This document shows positions 53,265-62,367 of a DNA stretch of 64,000 nucleotides, one piece after another (positions within the stretch are counted from its first letter, which is position 1; each line of letters opens with the position of its first letter). The notes below the pieces were generated by a model. It did not search any database and was not told where the DNA came from. It was given only the letters and a program-made list of their open reading frames with translations. The position numbers were made by a program, and so were the translations under genes. Source of the stretch: Shewanella psychrophila (GTDB lineage: Bacteria; Pseudomonadota; Gammaproteobacteria; Enterobacterales; Shewanellaceae); NCBI RefSeq assembly GCF_002005305.1, contig NZ_CP014782.1:620001-684000 (forward strand), given 5' to 3'.

Positions 53265-53633
53265 TTACTTCTTTTTCTTTAACCCTAACCCCAATTCTTT
53301 GCCACGAATACGGGCATAAAATGGAAAGCCTATCAGCAGAGCACCCAGTAGGAGTACCTCTACCAGAGCAAACACAAAATACTTTTCTGTAACGTAAAGT
53401 AAGGTAAGGCCGTGGAGCATATACACACAGATGATGAAGCTGGCCCAGGCATAGGTGTAGGGCTTTCCTTCGATAATGCCTTTCAAGGGAAAGAGTAATG
53501 GGATGATCCACATCGCAGTAAATACCAGAGAATATTCTCCCGTGATCCCCTTATTGGCAAACCAAGCGCCGAGCATTAACACTAATGCTAGATAACCAGC
53601 ACGGCATAGTTGAAACAAACGAGTCGAATTCAT
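53265..53633 (-). CDS. DUF2069 family inner-membrane protein
   Basis: The 122-residue protein has about four hydrophobic segments (AGYLALVLMLGAWF, LVFTAMWIIPLLFPL, ASFIICVYMLHGLTLLYV, FALVEVLLLGALLIGFPFYA) and a very basic C-terminus ending in LKKKK. This matches DUF2069, a small membrane protein family of unknown function. It lies 9 bp downstream of the arsenate-reductase-like gene and is probably cotranscribed with it. Confidence 0.83.
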   Translation of the reverse strand: MNSTRLFQLCRAGYLALVLMLGAWFANKGITGEYSLVFTAMWIIPLLFPLKGIIEGKPYTYAWASFIICVYMLHGLTLLYVTEKYFVFALVEVLLLGALLIGFPFYARIRGKELGLGLKKKK

Positions 53634-53642
53634 TCAAAAACC

Positions 53643-53993
53643 TTATAGAATCGCAAGAACATTTTCGGGAGGACGGCCGATAGCGGCCTTATCGTTGGCC
53701 AGTACTATGGGGCGTTCAAGCAATTTAGGGGTATCGACGATAGCTTGAATGAGCTGCTCTTCAGTCAAGTTTGTGTTGGCTAAATCTTGCTCTTTATATT
53801 CAGTCTCTTTGGTGCGCATCAATTCTCTGGCATTTAAACCAAGCTTAGTGAGTATACTTTCAACCTCACTTTTTTTGAGAGGGGATTTCAGATATTCAAC
53901 TATCTGAATTTCGCAATCTCTTTCCTCTAATAAAGCAAGGGTTTGACGGCTTTTAGAGCAACGTGGGTTATGAATAATACTGACCATAGTCAT
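53643..53993 (-). CDS. yfgD: ArsC/YfgD-family (glutaredoxin-type arsenate reductase-like) protein
   Basis: The 116-residue protein shows the ArsC family signature with the catalytic Cys in HNPRCSKSRQTLALL (about residue 12) and the later ELMRTKE, RPIVLANDKAAIGRPPE, which hold arsenate-site Arg residues. It is most like YfgD, which lies next to bepA in E. coli as here. Whether it reduces arsenate is uncertain, because no other ars gene is near. Start: MTMVS at 53993, with GGA upstream. A second ATG is two codons in. Confidence 0.9.
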   Translation of the reverse strand: MTMVSIIHNPRCSKSRQTLALLEERDCEIQIVEYLKSPLKKSEVESILTKLGLNARELMRTKETEYKEQDLANTNLTEEQLIQAIVDTPKLLERPIVLANDKAAIGRPPENVLAIL

Positions 53994-54155
53994 GAGCTAA
54001 TGTCCGAATGCAAATATTGCCGACATCATACTGGAAATTAGGTTTAATTGGGATTTTATTTAACAGGAATCGTTCATGATACTGGTGTGCTGAAGGGGTA
54101 AACACAGATAAAATATCGGTGATCTCGACGTAAAATCACCGATTTTAGTACATTG

Positions 54156-55616
54156 TTACTGTAGTGCCTCTATTGCAGATTTAGCTTGCTTGAATTGTCG
54201 AATTCTAGCCTCGATTCTGGCAAGTTGTAGTGGTTTTTCTTCGGACAATCGATAAGCGAAATTAAGCTGGTCTATTGCGCCTTTATAGTCTGCTCCCAGG
54301 GCCATAGACTCGGCTTTAACAAAGTGCTCCATGGCTTTATTGCCTGTCTTTCGATATGCATCACTGAGTAAGAAGAAAGGCAATTGATTCTGCTTGTCTA
54401 AGAAAATGAGCTCTTCGAGTAAGGGAATAGCTTTAGTCGGTTTGCCTGATTCTATATACACATGGGCCAAGTTAGTGTTAATCACTTGAGAAGAGGGTTT
54501 AAGCTCATGTTGTGCCTCGAGCAGCTTAATAGCTTCATCTGTGGCTTCTCGCTGAACTAACAAATCTGTCTTGGTATCGAGATAAAATAAGTTATTTCTT
54601 TTTTCTTTCAATAGGTTATCTATTATTTCTTCGGCTTCATCGAAGCGCTTAACTCTAAATAAGGCTAATGCCTTACCGTAAAGGGCTGCATTTTTGAAAG
54701 TATAGGTTCTTTTTCTGAGCTGTTTGTCGAATAGGGCGAGGGCGGCTTCTTCACTGTAGCTGGAGAACCTGACCTGAATACGCGCTTTTGCTAACTGAAA
54801 ATCGATATTATCCGGAATATACTTGTGTGGATACTGGGCGGCTCTGTAGCGGGCTTCAGTAATTCGTGACTCGGGAAGTGGGTGAGTCAATAACATCTGT
54901 GGAGGTTTGCTGGTGAAACGGTAGCGAGTGGCAAGCTTAGCGAAGAAATCTGCGGCGCCGTTGGGATCGAAGCCTGCATCTACCAAAATTTGCATGCCTA
55001 TTCTGTCGGCTTCTTTTTCATGGGCTCGGGTAAAGTTAATCTTGGCTTGAGTCGATAGAGCTTGTGTGGTGGCCAGTGCTGCCATTCCCGCCTGTGGCGA
55101 GGCTATTGTCAGGAGTATTGCCCCTAGCATGCCGACGATTGTTGCGGTTGAACTCTTATCTTGGGCCTCTATTGAACGGGCTAAGTGCCTTTGGGTAACG
55201 TGGGTAATTTCATGGCCAAGTACCGATGCTATTTGGCTCTCATTGTCGGCGTTTAAAAACAAACCTGTGTGAACACCAACATGTCCTCCGAAGAAAGCAA
55301 AAGCGTTGATTTCATCATTTCTTAATAAGAAAAAATAGAAGGGGGTCTTAACGCCTGTGGCATGGGCCACTAATTTATTACCTAATTCAGTCAAATATTG
55401 GCTGAGTACCGGGTCGTTGAGCATAGGGGCTGAGGAGCGAATGACCCGCATATACGCATCGCCATAGATGGTTTCTTTTTCGAGACTGAAGGTATTGACG
55501 GCTGCTGTACCCAGATCGGGAAGATCGTTGTTTGCAAAAGCCATTGGTGCGGTGGCACAAAAAATAAGTGAAAGGGCACCGGCTAACAGAGACTTGGTTG
55601 ATGTAATTTTACTCAA
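54156..55616 (-). CDS. bepA: Periplasmic chaperone/metalloprotease BepA (M48)
   Basis: BepA helps assemble or degrade stalled LptD and other outer-membrane proteins. The signal peptide (SLLAGALSLIFCATAPMAFA) leads to the M48 domain with the zinc motif HEITHVTQRHL (about residue 130) and the downstream Glu ligand in ARAHEKEADRIGM-type sequence. A C-terminal TPR domain (about 300-487) follows. TTG 55616 is chosen because TAAGGA is 5 nt upstream and it yields 486 residues, as in E. coli (487). A TTG at 55637 is an alternative without a ribosome site. Neighbours arsC/yfgD and perM match E. coli. Confidence 0.95.
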   Translation of the reverse strand: MSKITSTKSLLAGALSLIFCATAPMAFANNDLPDLGTAAVNTFSLEKETIYGDAYMRVIRSSAPMLNDPVLSQYLTELGNKLVAHATGVKTPFYFFLLRNDEINAFAFFGGHVGVHTGLFLNADNESQIASVLGHEITHVTQRHLARSIEAQDKSSTATIVGMLGAILLTIASPQAGMAALATTQALSTQAKINFTRAHEKEADRIGMQILVDAGFDPNGAADFFAKLATRYRFTSKPPQMLLTHPLPESRITEARYRAAQYPHKYIPDNIDFQLAKARIQVRFSSYSEEAALALFDKQLRKRTYTFKNAALYGKALALFRVKRFDEAEEIIDNLLKEKRNNLFYLDTKTDLLVQREATDEAIKLLEAQHELKPSSQVINTNLAHVYIESGKPTKAIPLLEELIFLDKQNQLPFFLLSDAYRKTGNKAMEHFVKAESMALGADYKGAIDQLNFAYRLSEEKPLQLARIEARIRQFKQAKSAIEALQ

Positions 55617-55883
55617 ACTTATCCTTAATATGGGCAATGTGGTCTTGATGCTAAGTTAATCATTATTAAACAAGCTGCTGACTTTATTAGAATAACTCAT
55701 GTAATGATGTTTAATATTGTGATTAATATTACCTGCAGTTTTGCGCATATTCCATACTTGTGTATATTCATTATGAATATCACACTTCGTATTGACCACA
55801 AGGTAATAGATTCGGCAGGGATCGCTTGTGGTTTGTCTTGCAACTTAGGATAATAGCCAAAGTTTGTTCATGGCAAGATTATT

Positions 55884-56099
55884 ATGGTTTTTATCGATTT
55901 AACCACACTTCGTTGTCCATTAGTGTTAGTCAAAGTCAAACTCGCATTGAAAAATCTCAACAGCGACGATGTACTTTGTGTTTCGTTATCAGACACTGGT
56001 TCTAGACAGGATGTTCCCCGGTTTTTAAAAAAAGTCGGTTACCGTTACTCAGAAGTGAGAAACGATGACCAGATTTTAACATTAGAAATAGCTAAATAG
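55884..56099 (+). CDS. TusA-family (SirA-like) protein with altered CPxP motif
   Basis: The 71-residue protein has the TusA/SirA fold pattern: FIDLTTLRCPLVLVKVKLAL, then a segment V-P-R-F-L-K-K. The family Cys is present (residue 11, RCPLV), but the usual CPxP is CPLV here, so the second Pro is missing. TusA-type proteins relay sulphur, but this variant's role is unknown. It lies between bepA and perM and is 58 bp upstream of perM on the same strand. Confidence 0.85.
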   Translation: MVFIDLTTLRCPLVLVKVKLALKNLNSDDVLCVSLSDTGSRQDVPRFLKKVGYRYSEVRNDDQILTLEIAK

Positions 56100-56157
56100 G
56101 GTTACCCCTGCACAGTGGCAACAACACGATCAACGGTTTATTTTTCAGGAATGGTGA

Positions 56158-57240
56158 ATGTTAACTTTATTGACAACTTGGTATAAAGAGCGTTTTAGCG
56201 ATCCCCAAGCGGTGACCTTAGTCCTTATTTTGATCGGGATCGCCTTAGCTATCTATTTTGCGGGTGGCTTGTTGGCGCCCTTGTTGGTGGCACTAGTGCT
56301 TGCTTTCTTACTGGAATGGCCAGTAGCACAGATGTCAAAACTGGGCATTAATCGAACCACTGCGGCCTCATTGGTGTTAGTCATGTTCGTTGGTGTGATG
56401 TTGCTGCTGATTTTTGGCTTAGTCCCCAGCATATGGAAACAGGGGCTAGCCCTGGTCACTGACTTACCTACCATGCTTGATAAGGGCTTAATTATCGCCC
56501 AAGGTTACGTCAATCAGTATCCGCAATTTGTTAATCCGGATCAACTCGATACTATGGTGCATGAGCTTAAAAAAATGCTCGATACCCAACACCTTTTGGA
56601 TATCGGTAAGCAAATTCTTGGGTATTCGGCGTCATTGCTAGTCTTGATGGTTTACGCGATTCTGGTCCCGCTATTGGTGTTTTTCTTCTTAAAAGATAAA
56701 GACGAACTGCTGCGTGGCAGCAAACGATTTATTCCGACCAATCGCGATCTAGCTCATAAGGTTTGGATTGAGATGAATCAGCAGATATTTAACTATATTC
56801 GGGGCAAGGTAATAGAGATAGTCATCATAGGTGTGGTGAGTTATGTCTTCTTCGCCGTGATGGATCTCAGGTATGCCGCCTTGTTAGGTGTGTTAACCGG
56901 TTTTTCAGTTCTCATCCCTTACGTAGGTGCCACCTTAGTGACTCTGCCTATCGCGCTGGTGGCCTTCTTTCAATGGGGGATCAGCCCAGAATTTGGCTAC
57001 CTTATGTTAGGTTACGGCATCATCCAGGCACTAGATGGCAATTTGCTTGTGCCCATTCTTTTCTCCGATGCAGTGGATTTACATCCAGTGTTTATTATCG
57101 CTGCAGTGTTAATTTTCGGTGGACTCTGGGGCGTGTGGGGCGTGTTCTTCGCCATACCTTTAGCCTCTCTGGTTAAGGCGGTACTTAATGCCTGGCCAAC
57201 AGTGGAACCTAAAGCTGAAACGGTAGAAAGAGAATCGTGA
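56158..57240 (+). CDS. perM: AI-2E family transporter PerM
   Basis: The 360-residue inner-membrane protein belongs to the AI-2 exporter superfamily (PerM/YfgO/TqsA type). About eight hydrophobic segments are visible, including LVLILIGIALAIYFAGGLLAPLLVALVLAFLLEWP and the C-terminal GGLWGVWGVFFAIPLASLV. The family signature GILIPYVG-type sequence appears as FSVLIPYVGATLVTLPIA. The substrate is unknown. The bepA-perM adjacency is the same as in E. coli, though their orientation relative to each other should be read from the coordinates. Confidence 0.92.
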   Translation: MLTLLTTWYKERFSDPQAVTLVLILIGIALAIYFAGGLLAPLLVALVLAFLLEWPVAQMSKLGINRTTAASLVLVMFVGVMLLLIFGLVPSIWKQGLALVTDLPTMLDKGLIIAQGYVNQYPQFVNPDQLDTMVHELKKMLDTQHLLDIGKQILGYSASLLVLMVYAILVPLLVFFFLKDKDELLRGSKRFIPTNRDLAHKVWIEMNQQIFNYIRGKVIEIVIIGVVSYVFFAVMDLRYAALLGVLTGFSVLIPYVGATLVTLPIALVAFFQWGISPEFGYLMLGYGIIQALDGNLLVPILFSDAVDLHPVFIIAAVLIFGGLWGVWGVFFAIPLASLVKAVLNAWPTVEPKAETVERES

Positions 57241-57258
57241 ATGAATTAGCAATACCAG

Positions 57259-57288
57259 CATAAAAAAAGAGCCGTCGGCCCTTTTTTA
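57259..57288. terminator. Bidirectional terminator between perM and argP
   Basis: A stem of about nine pairs (AAAAGAGCC with GGCCCTTTT, one mismatch) around GTC lies between an A-run and a T-run. The flanks CAT-A-run and T-run-ATG are also complementary. Confidence 0.75.
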
Positions 57289-57327
57289 TGCTTATTGATT
57301 GGTAATCCGCAAGGAAATCATGAAACA

Positions 57328-58236
57328 TTAATCATGGCATAGAGACTGTTTCGCCGTGACTGCCAGAGACCGATAGACGATAGTGGTCTGCTTGGCTTTA
57401 ATGTTCCAATGTTGCCAATACAGGGGAACACGCTTACGTTTACCCGGGGTTATTTCAATCACTAAGCCTTTCTCCAGTAAGGGCTCGGCTTGGAGATGGC
57501 CAACTAATCCATAACCTAAACCCTGTAAAATGGCATCGAGAAAACTTTCTGAAGAAGGGATCTTATGCTCACGCCAGCTACCTGTTTTCATTTTAAAATA
57601 TCGGCTTAGATACTTCTCATGAAGTTTATCTTTCGTTGAGAACACAACCGCAGGTGCTAACTCTAGAGAGGCTTGAGATACGGTGATGGGGAAATATTGC
57701 TCGATAAACTCAGGTGTTGCGACGCAAAGATACTCCATATCTCCAAGGTATTCACTGCTGCAACCGGCAAGTGCTTGTTTGCTTGTAGTGACACACCCAA
57801 CAGCCTCGCCATTTTTTAGCAAATTATGGGTGTAAGACTCATCATCGACAACCAGCTCAAGCAGCCATTGATGACGCTTAAACACTTCACTCAACGCGGG
57901 TAAGAACCAGGTGGCTAGACTGTCGGCATTGACGGCTATTTTGACTATGGTGGGTAATTTAGGATCATCTACATCCATTTCACTCCTGAGTTCACTTTCT
58001 AGTAGTTCGACTTGTGAATAGTGACGTAATAGTCGTTTACCGGTAACCGTTGCTTCGACTGGACTGGTGCGGATAACTAAAGCTTGGCCGACTCTCTCCT
58101 CTAGCAGTTTAATTCGTTGTGATACGGCAGATTGAGTGATGCAGAGTACCTTAGCAGCGCGTTCGAAGCCGCCTTCAGAGATCACTATTGATAGGGCACG
58201 CAGGTGGGAATAATCGAGCAAAGGATAACTCCTCAT
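57328..58236 (-). CDS. argP: LysR-type regulator ArgP
   Basis: ArgP activates argO in response to arginine and is antagonised by lysine. The N-terminal HTH reads FERAAKVLCITQSAVSQRIKLLEE, which is nearly the family consensus, and the C-terminal effector domain completes 302 residues (297 in E. coli). The start MRSYPLLDYSHLRAL at 58236 is preferred, because an upstream ATG at 58248 falls inside the operator-like palindrome. It is divergent from argO, as expected for an activator and its target. Confidence 0.93.
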   Translation of the reverse strand: MRSYPLLDYSHLRALSIVISEGGFERAAKVLCITQSAVSQRIKLLEERVGQALVIRTSPVEATVTGKRLLRHYSQVELLESELRSEMDVDDPKLPTIVKIAVNADSLATWFLPALSEVFKRHQWLLELVVDDESYTHNLLKNGEAVGCVTTSKQALAGCSSEYLGDMEYLCVATPEFIEQYFPITVSQASLELAPAVVFSTKDKLHEKYLSRYFKMKTGSWREHKIPSSESFLDAILQGLGYGLVGHLQAEPLLEKGLVIEITPGKRKRVPLYWQHWNIKAKQTTIVYRSLAVTAKQSLCHD

Positions 58237-58246
58237 AATGAAATGC

Positions 58247-58275
58247 ATGGTGTATAAGTTTTACTTATACACCAT
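58247..58275. promoter_or_regulatory. Candidate ArgP operator between argP and argO
   Basis: Two perfect 13-bp arms (ATGGTGTATAAGT and its complement) flank a 3-bp TTT centre. The centre contains ATAA-N7-TTAT and T-N11-A spacing, the usual LysR-type recognition pattern. It overlaps the argP start region and lies 75 bp before argO, so it could mediate both autorepression and argO activation. Confidence 0.75.
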
Positions 58276-58349
58276 AAAAAAGATTAGTTATATTTATTTC
58301 CGTACCTTGTGTACGCTTGCGTTCAATCAGATGTTTCTAGGAAAAACCA

Positions 58350-58961
58350 ATGCAGGCATTCATTCAAGGTGTAGGAATAGGCGGTAGCCTTATCATGGCA
58401 GTAGGAGCGCAAAATGCGTTTGTATTGAAGCAAGGCTTAAAGCGCTCACACTCACTGCCCATCGCAGCACTCTGTTCAATCATAGATGCCTTGATGATCA
58501 CCGCGGGTGTTGCGGGTTTAGGCCATCTGATCCTAGCATTCCCCTTGATAAAGGACATCGCCAGTATAGGTGGGGCTATTTTTTTATTGGTCTACGGCGC
58601 TAGGGCACTTAAGTCATCATTTATGGTACAGAGTATGACTCAGGGTTCCACTAATGGCACGGATACGTTAAAGGCTGCAGTACTAACCACATTAGGGATA
58701 AGCTTGCTCAATCCCCATCTGTATTTAGACACTGTGGTGTTATTGGGCAGCATCAGTGCTCAATTTGAAGGAGCCGATCGACCGCTGTTTGGTGCTGGAG
58801 CCGTACTGGCTTCATTTCTGTGGTTTTTTAGTTTAAGTTTTGGTGCCAGATATTTGAGCCCACTATTTCAGAAACCCAAGGCTTGGTGTTATCTGGACAG
58901 GTTTATTTGTTTGACTATGTGGACGATTGCCTTAGTTTTGATATGGCCATATTTCGCTTAG
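58350..58961 (+). CDS. argO: LysE/ArgO family amino acid exporter
   Basis: The 203-residue inner-membrane protein matches LysE/ArgO with about six membrane segments. Conserved family features are present: the N-terminal G-A-Q-N-A-F (VGAQNAFVLKQGL) and the central LNPHLYLDTVVLLGS. It should export arginine and perhaps lysine or canavanine. It is divergent from argP with a shared control region. A bidirectional terminator separates it from bcp. Confidence 0.92.
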   Translation: MQAFIQGVGIGGSLIMAVGAQNAFVLKQGLKRSHSLPIAALCSIIDALMITAGVAGLGHLILAFPLIKDIASIGGAIFLLVYGARALKSSFMVQSMTQGSTNGTDTLKAAVLTTLGISLLNPHLYLDTVVLLGSISAQFEGADRPLFGAGAVLASFLWFFSLSFGARYLSPLFQKPKAWCYLDRFICLTMWTIALVLIWPYFA

Positions 58962-58994
58962 TCATTTCTCTTTCATGCCTGCTATTTTAGGCAT

Positions 58995-59022
58995 AAAAAA
59001 GCCCGCGATGAGCGGGCTTTCT
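58995..59022. terminator. Terminator shared by argO and bcp
   Basis: GCCCGC, a GATGA loop and GCGGGC lie between AAAAAA and TTTCT. It serves the converging argO and bcp genes, more strongly for bcp. Confidence 0.85.
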
Positions 59023-59046
59023 GTTTAGTTAGGTTACTGTTCAGTC

Positions 59047-59511
59047 TTATTTAAGATGTTTAAGCACCACTTCATGATGCTCTTTAGTCTTAAACTTGTT
59101 AAACAGGTGGCTGACTTTGCCATCTTGTCCGACTAAGAAGCTTAATCTATGGATACCGTCATAGATCTTACCCATAAATTTTTTCTCACCCCAAACACCG
59201 AATGCATCGGCGATGGCATGATCTTCATCACTGAGAAGAGAGAAGTTCAGCTCCTGCTTTTGGGCAAAGCGTGCCAGCTTAGGGACAGGATCGGGACTAA
59301 TGCCTAACACGGTGACTTTCAAGTCATTGAGTTCTGTCATGCTGTCTCTAAGACCACAGGCTTGAACGGTACAGCCCGGTGTAGAGGCTTTGGGGTAGAA
59401 ATAGACCAGAACAGGGCCGGTTTTCAAACACTCTTTCAACGAGATGAGCTTATCGTTTTGATTTTTTAGCTCGAAGAGTGGGGCGTTATCGCCTGCAGTT
59501 AACGTATTCAT
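59047..59511 (-). CDS. bcp: Thioredoxin-dependent thiol peroxidase Bcp (peroxiredoxin)
   Basis: Bcp reduces hydrogen peroxide and organic hydroperoxides using thioredoxin. The 154-residue product shows the peroxidatic Cys in YPKASTPGCTVQACGLRD (about residue 47), with the second Cys five residues on, as in the Bcp/PrxQ type. E. coli Bcp has 156 residues. It lies 13 bp downstream of gcvR on the same strand, as in the E. coli bcp-gcvR-dapA-bamC neighbourhood. Confidence 0.95.
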   Translation of the reverse strand: MNTLTAGDNAPLFELKNQNDKLISLKECLKTGPVLVYFYPKASTPGCTVQACGLRDSMTELNDLKVTVLGISPDPVPKLARFAQKQELNFSLLSDEDHAIADAFGVWGEKKFMGKIYDGIHRLSFLVGQDGKVSHLFNKFKTKEHHEVVLKHLK

Positions 59512-59524
59512 TTAAAACTCCTAT

Positions 59525-60064
59525 TTAGCTACTGGTGATGCCCTGCATACGTTCGATGGTACAGTTTAATGACATCTCTGAAGCCAGCTCATTGATGCTG
59601 ATTTCTAACTTATCCAGTTCGACTTTTTCCGGAACATTGATTGTCAGGAAAACATGTTGGCTTGGATTCCCTTGTTCGTCTTCCTCTGCATGGGATCTCA
59701 CTGCGGCGAGATCTAAGGAGCGATCGGCCAGAAACTGGGTGATTTTTTTCATGGTGCCGCGCTGGTCTTGTCCGCTAAAGGTGACTTGCAGACGAGAGAT
59801 ATAGTTTTGCGCGGTGTGTTTTGAGGTGCGCTTCATCACTGTCATCAGCTCAAGCTCAACGCTTAAGGCGGGAAGTTGGGTTTCCATCTTAGTGATAGAG
59901 GCCCAGGAACCTGACAGCATCATGATCAAGGTGAATTCATTGCCAAATAAGGCCATTCGACTGTCGACGATGTCACAGTCACATTCACTTGCAAGTCTTG
60001 CAAATTTACTGACAATACCTGGGCGGTCTGAGCCCATAGCAGTAACGACAAGATGATTGGACAT
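59525..60064 (-). CDS. gcvR: Glycine cleavage system transcriptional repressor GcvR
   Basis: GcvR binds GcvA and blocks activation of the glycine cleavage operon. The 179-residue protein contains two ACT domains (about 5-75, MGSDRPGIVSKFARLASECDC; about 95-170, GQDQRGTMKKITQFLADRSLDL), which respond to glycine in E. coli. No DNA-binding domain is present, consistent with action through a partner. It is divergent from dapA, as in E. coli, and cotranscribed with bcp. Confidence 0.92.
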   Translation of the reverse strand: MSNHLVVTAMGSDRPGIVSKFARLASECDCDIVDSRMALFGNEFTLIMMLSGSWASITKMETQLPALSVELELMTVMKRTSKHTAQNYISRLQVTFSGQDQRGTMKKITQFLADRSLDLAAVRSHAEEDEQGNPSQHVFLTINVPEKVELDKLEISINELASEMSLNCTIERMQGITSS

Positions 60065-60302
60065 GAATTCCCCTTAATTTATAGCCAATTTTGTACATAA
60101 ATACACCGATTTCAAGCGTATTTCTCTATGGCGACTTATGCTACCACAAGATCGCAGAGATGAGATCCCCGTCGTATCGATCAAAGCGCTTATTGCATAC
60201 ACTGCATGATGAAAAACTCTTAACACGATTCAATCGTTGAAATGCTTGTTTTTAATGGTCAGCATCAGTACCATAGCCAGTCCTGAATCTTGGGGAAGTC
60301 AC

Positions 60303-61187
60303 ATGATAAACGGAAGCATCGTAGCCTTAATCACACCACTAAATAGTGATGGCACAGTAGATAATATAAGTCTTGAAAAGTTAGTTGAGTATCATATTGC
60401 AGAAGGCACTGATGCCATTGTTGCCGTAGGCACCACTGGTGAATCAGCCACACTTCCTATGTCTGAACATATCGAAGTGGTAAGGCAAACTGTCAATTTT
60501 GCATCGGGACGTATTCCAGTTATAGGTGGAAATGGCGCCAATGCAACGGCTGAAGCCATAGAGCTGACCAAGGCACAGAACAAGCTTGGTGTCGTGGCGA
60601 TGTTAGGTGTTACGCCTTATTATAATAAGCCGAGCCCTAAGGGCTTGATCGCTCATTATACTGCCGTCGCCGCCAGCACGGATATTCCGCAAATTCTCTA
60701 TAATGTTCCAGGCCGTACGTCGGTCGATATGTTGCCTGAGACCATTGCGCAGCTGGTTGAGGTTCCCAATATCATAGGTGTTAAAGACGCCACTGGTGAT
60801 GTCGCTCGGGTGAAACAATTACGTGAACTCTGCGGTAACGATTTTCTGCTTTATAGTGGTGATGACGCGACTGCGAGAGAGTTTTTGACCTTAGGCGGTG
60901 ACGGCGTTATCTCTGTCACCAACAATATTGTGCCAAAGCTGTTTAAATTGATGTGTGACGCCGCGTTAGCCGGTGACAACCACACCGCTATGGCTGCTGA
61001 AGATCAAATTAAAGGTCTGTTCACAGCACTGTTTTGTGAAGCTAATCCTATACCCGTAAAATGGGCTGCCCATCAGATGGGCTTGATCAGTCAAGGTGAT
61101 ATTAGATTACCTTTGACGGAACTTTCTACCGAGTTTCATGGTCTGTTGTTAGATGCAATGAAGAATGCCCGAATTGAGGTTAAATAA
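60303..61187 (+). CDS. dapA: 4-hydroxy-tetrahydrodipicolinate synthase
   Basis: DapA condenses pyruvate with aspartate semialdehyde, the first step of lysine and diaminopimelate synthesis. The 294 residues match E. coli (292). The catalytic Lys is in NIIGVKDATGD (about residue 161), Tyr in YNVPGRT (about 133) and Thr in GTTGESATL (about 44). ATG 60303 with a GGGGAAG-type site is chosen over an upstream codon at 60237 that would add 22 non-conserved residues. It is followed 3 bp later by bamC, as in E. coli. Confidence 0.97.
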   Translation: MINGSIVALITPLNSDGTVDNISLEKLVEYHIAEGTDAIVAVGTTGESATLPMSEHIEVVRQTVNFASGRIPVIGGNGANATAEAIELTKAQNKLGVVAMLGVTPYYNKPSPKGLIAHYTAVAASTDIPQILYNVPGRTSVDMLPETIAQLVEVPNIIGVKDATGDVARVKQLRELCGNDFLLYSGDDATAREFLTLGGDGVISVTNNIVPKLFKLMCDAALAGDNHTAMAAEDQIKGLFTALFCEANPIPVKWAAHQMGLISQGDIRLPLTELSTEFHGLLLDAMKNARIEVK

Positions 61188-61190
61188 TAG

Positions 61191-62318
61191 ATGTTGAAGC
61201 AAGTGACTCCTTTAGTACTTATTGCCGCTGTTACCGCGTGTAGCTCACCTGTCGATAGAAGGCAGGCCAATGGTGGTGATGAGTATACCAATGTACTCGT
61301 TGAACCTGCGTTAACTATACCCGAAGGCCTTAACACGCCGGTATACAGTAAAGAGTACGATATTCCTAAACCAGGTAGCAAAACTAATGCGACTCTGGTG
61401 GGTAAACAGTTGGATATTCGTCCTCCTCTTCAGGTTTTACCTATGGCAGAGGGAACTCATGTTGAGGAAGGCAGTGACAATATTAAAATTGTCGTAGAGT
61501 CAATTGACAGTGATATTGAACTTAAGAATGAACTGTTCAACGTAATCAAAGATTATTTAGCGAGTAAATCAATCTCCATTCTTAAGGAAGATTTTGAGAA
61601 AGGTCTGATTGAAACAGATTGGATTGAGAATCAAGAAGTGATTGATTCTAGCTTTTGGGGGAGTGATGAGATTTACACCCTGCGTCAACGTTATGAATTT
61701 AATATAGACGTACGTCCCCATGGCCGTAGTGGTAACTTGATGATCAACCTTCTCGATCATGAAGAGAGCTTCGACGGTGAGCAACAAGACATCATTTTGA
61801 CCGGCGAGGATAAGCGTAGATACACTATTGATATGCTGAACAATGCCGTTGCGTATATGAGTATTAAACGTAACCAAGCGATCAAAGCCAAACGTCTGCG
61901 TGAAAGCTTAGGCATAGACATGAGCATAGTAAAAGGTACTCGTTCGGATGAAAGCTCGGATGTTGAAGACCTTGTTGCTTCATATTGGTTAGCCGACGCA
62001 CCGTTTAAACGAACCTGGGATCGCTTGCGCATAGTCCTGCCTGAAATGGGTTTCGAAGTTGTCGATATGGACAGCAATAAAGGTCTGTACTACATCAATG
62101 TTACCGATGACTCAGGTTTCTGGAGTTCGCTTTGGAATGAGAAGGAGCTGCCCGTTAAAGAAGGCTCCTATCGCATGATACTGAAAGATGACACCAATGC
62201 AAATAAGACTCGCATCTATCTACATGATTCATCGGACAAGCCGTTGGATAATGAGACTGTTGAGGCCGTTTATGATGGTTTCTCGGAACTGATGCAAGAA
62301 GATCGTAAGATCCGTTAA
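61191..62318 (+). CDS. bamC: Outer membrane protein assembly factor BamC (NlpB)
   Basis: BamC is a lipoprotein subunit of the BAM complex, which inserts beta-barrels into the outer membrane. The lipobox is in LIAAVTACSS (Cys at residue 17), followed by an unstructured region and two helix-grip domains (about 105-215 and 255-375, including KRTWDRLRIVLPEMGFEV, and NKGLYYINV). The 375 residues are about 30 longer than E. coli BamC (344). The gene starts 3 bp after dapA, so the two are probably cotranscribed. A strong terminator follows. Confidence 0.93.
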   Translation: MLKQVTPLVLIAAVTACSSPVDRRQANGGDEYTNVLVEPALTIPEGLNTPVYSKEYDIPKPGSKTNATLVGKQLDIRPPLQVLPMAEGTHVEEGSDNIKIVVESIDSDIELKNELFNVIKDYLASKSISILKEDFEKGLIETDWIENQEVIDSSFWGSDEIYTLRQRYEFNIDVRPHGRSGNLMINLLDHEESFDGEQQDIILTGEDKRRYTIDMLNNAVAYMSIKRNQAIKAKRLRESLGIDMSIVKGTRSDESSDVEDLVASYWLADAPFKRTWDRLRIVLPEMGFEVVDMDSNKGLYYINVTDDSGFWSSLWNEKELPVKEGSYRMILKDDTNANKTRIYLHDSSDKPLDNETVEAVYDGFSELMQEDRKIR

Positions 62319-62338
62319 ATTCATTGGTTGAACCATTG

Positions 62339-62367
62339 CAAAAAAGGAGGCGTCTAGCCTCCTTTTT
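62339..62367 (+). terminator. Terminator of dapA-bamC
   Basis: An A-run, GGAGGC, a short GTCTA loop and GCCTCC are followed by a T-run of about six. Confidence 0.9.

Noticed and set aside
53131..53511. Minus-strand open frame overlapping the DUF2069 gene
   Set aside because: The other frame gives a coherent four-helix DUF2069 protein, and this one has no family features and runs through the terminator.
61569..62077. Overlapping minus-strand open frames inside bamC
   Set aside because: They are antisense to a well-supported BamC gene and have no independent support.
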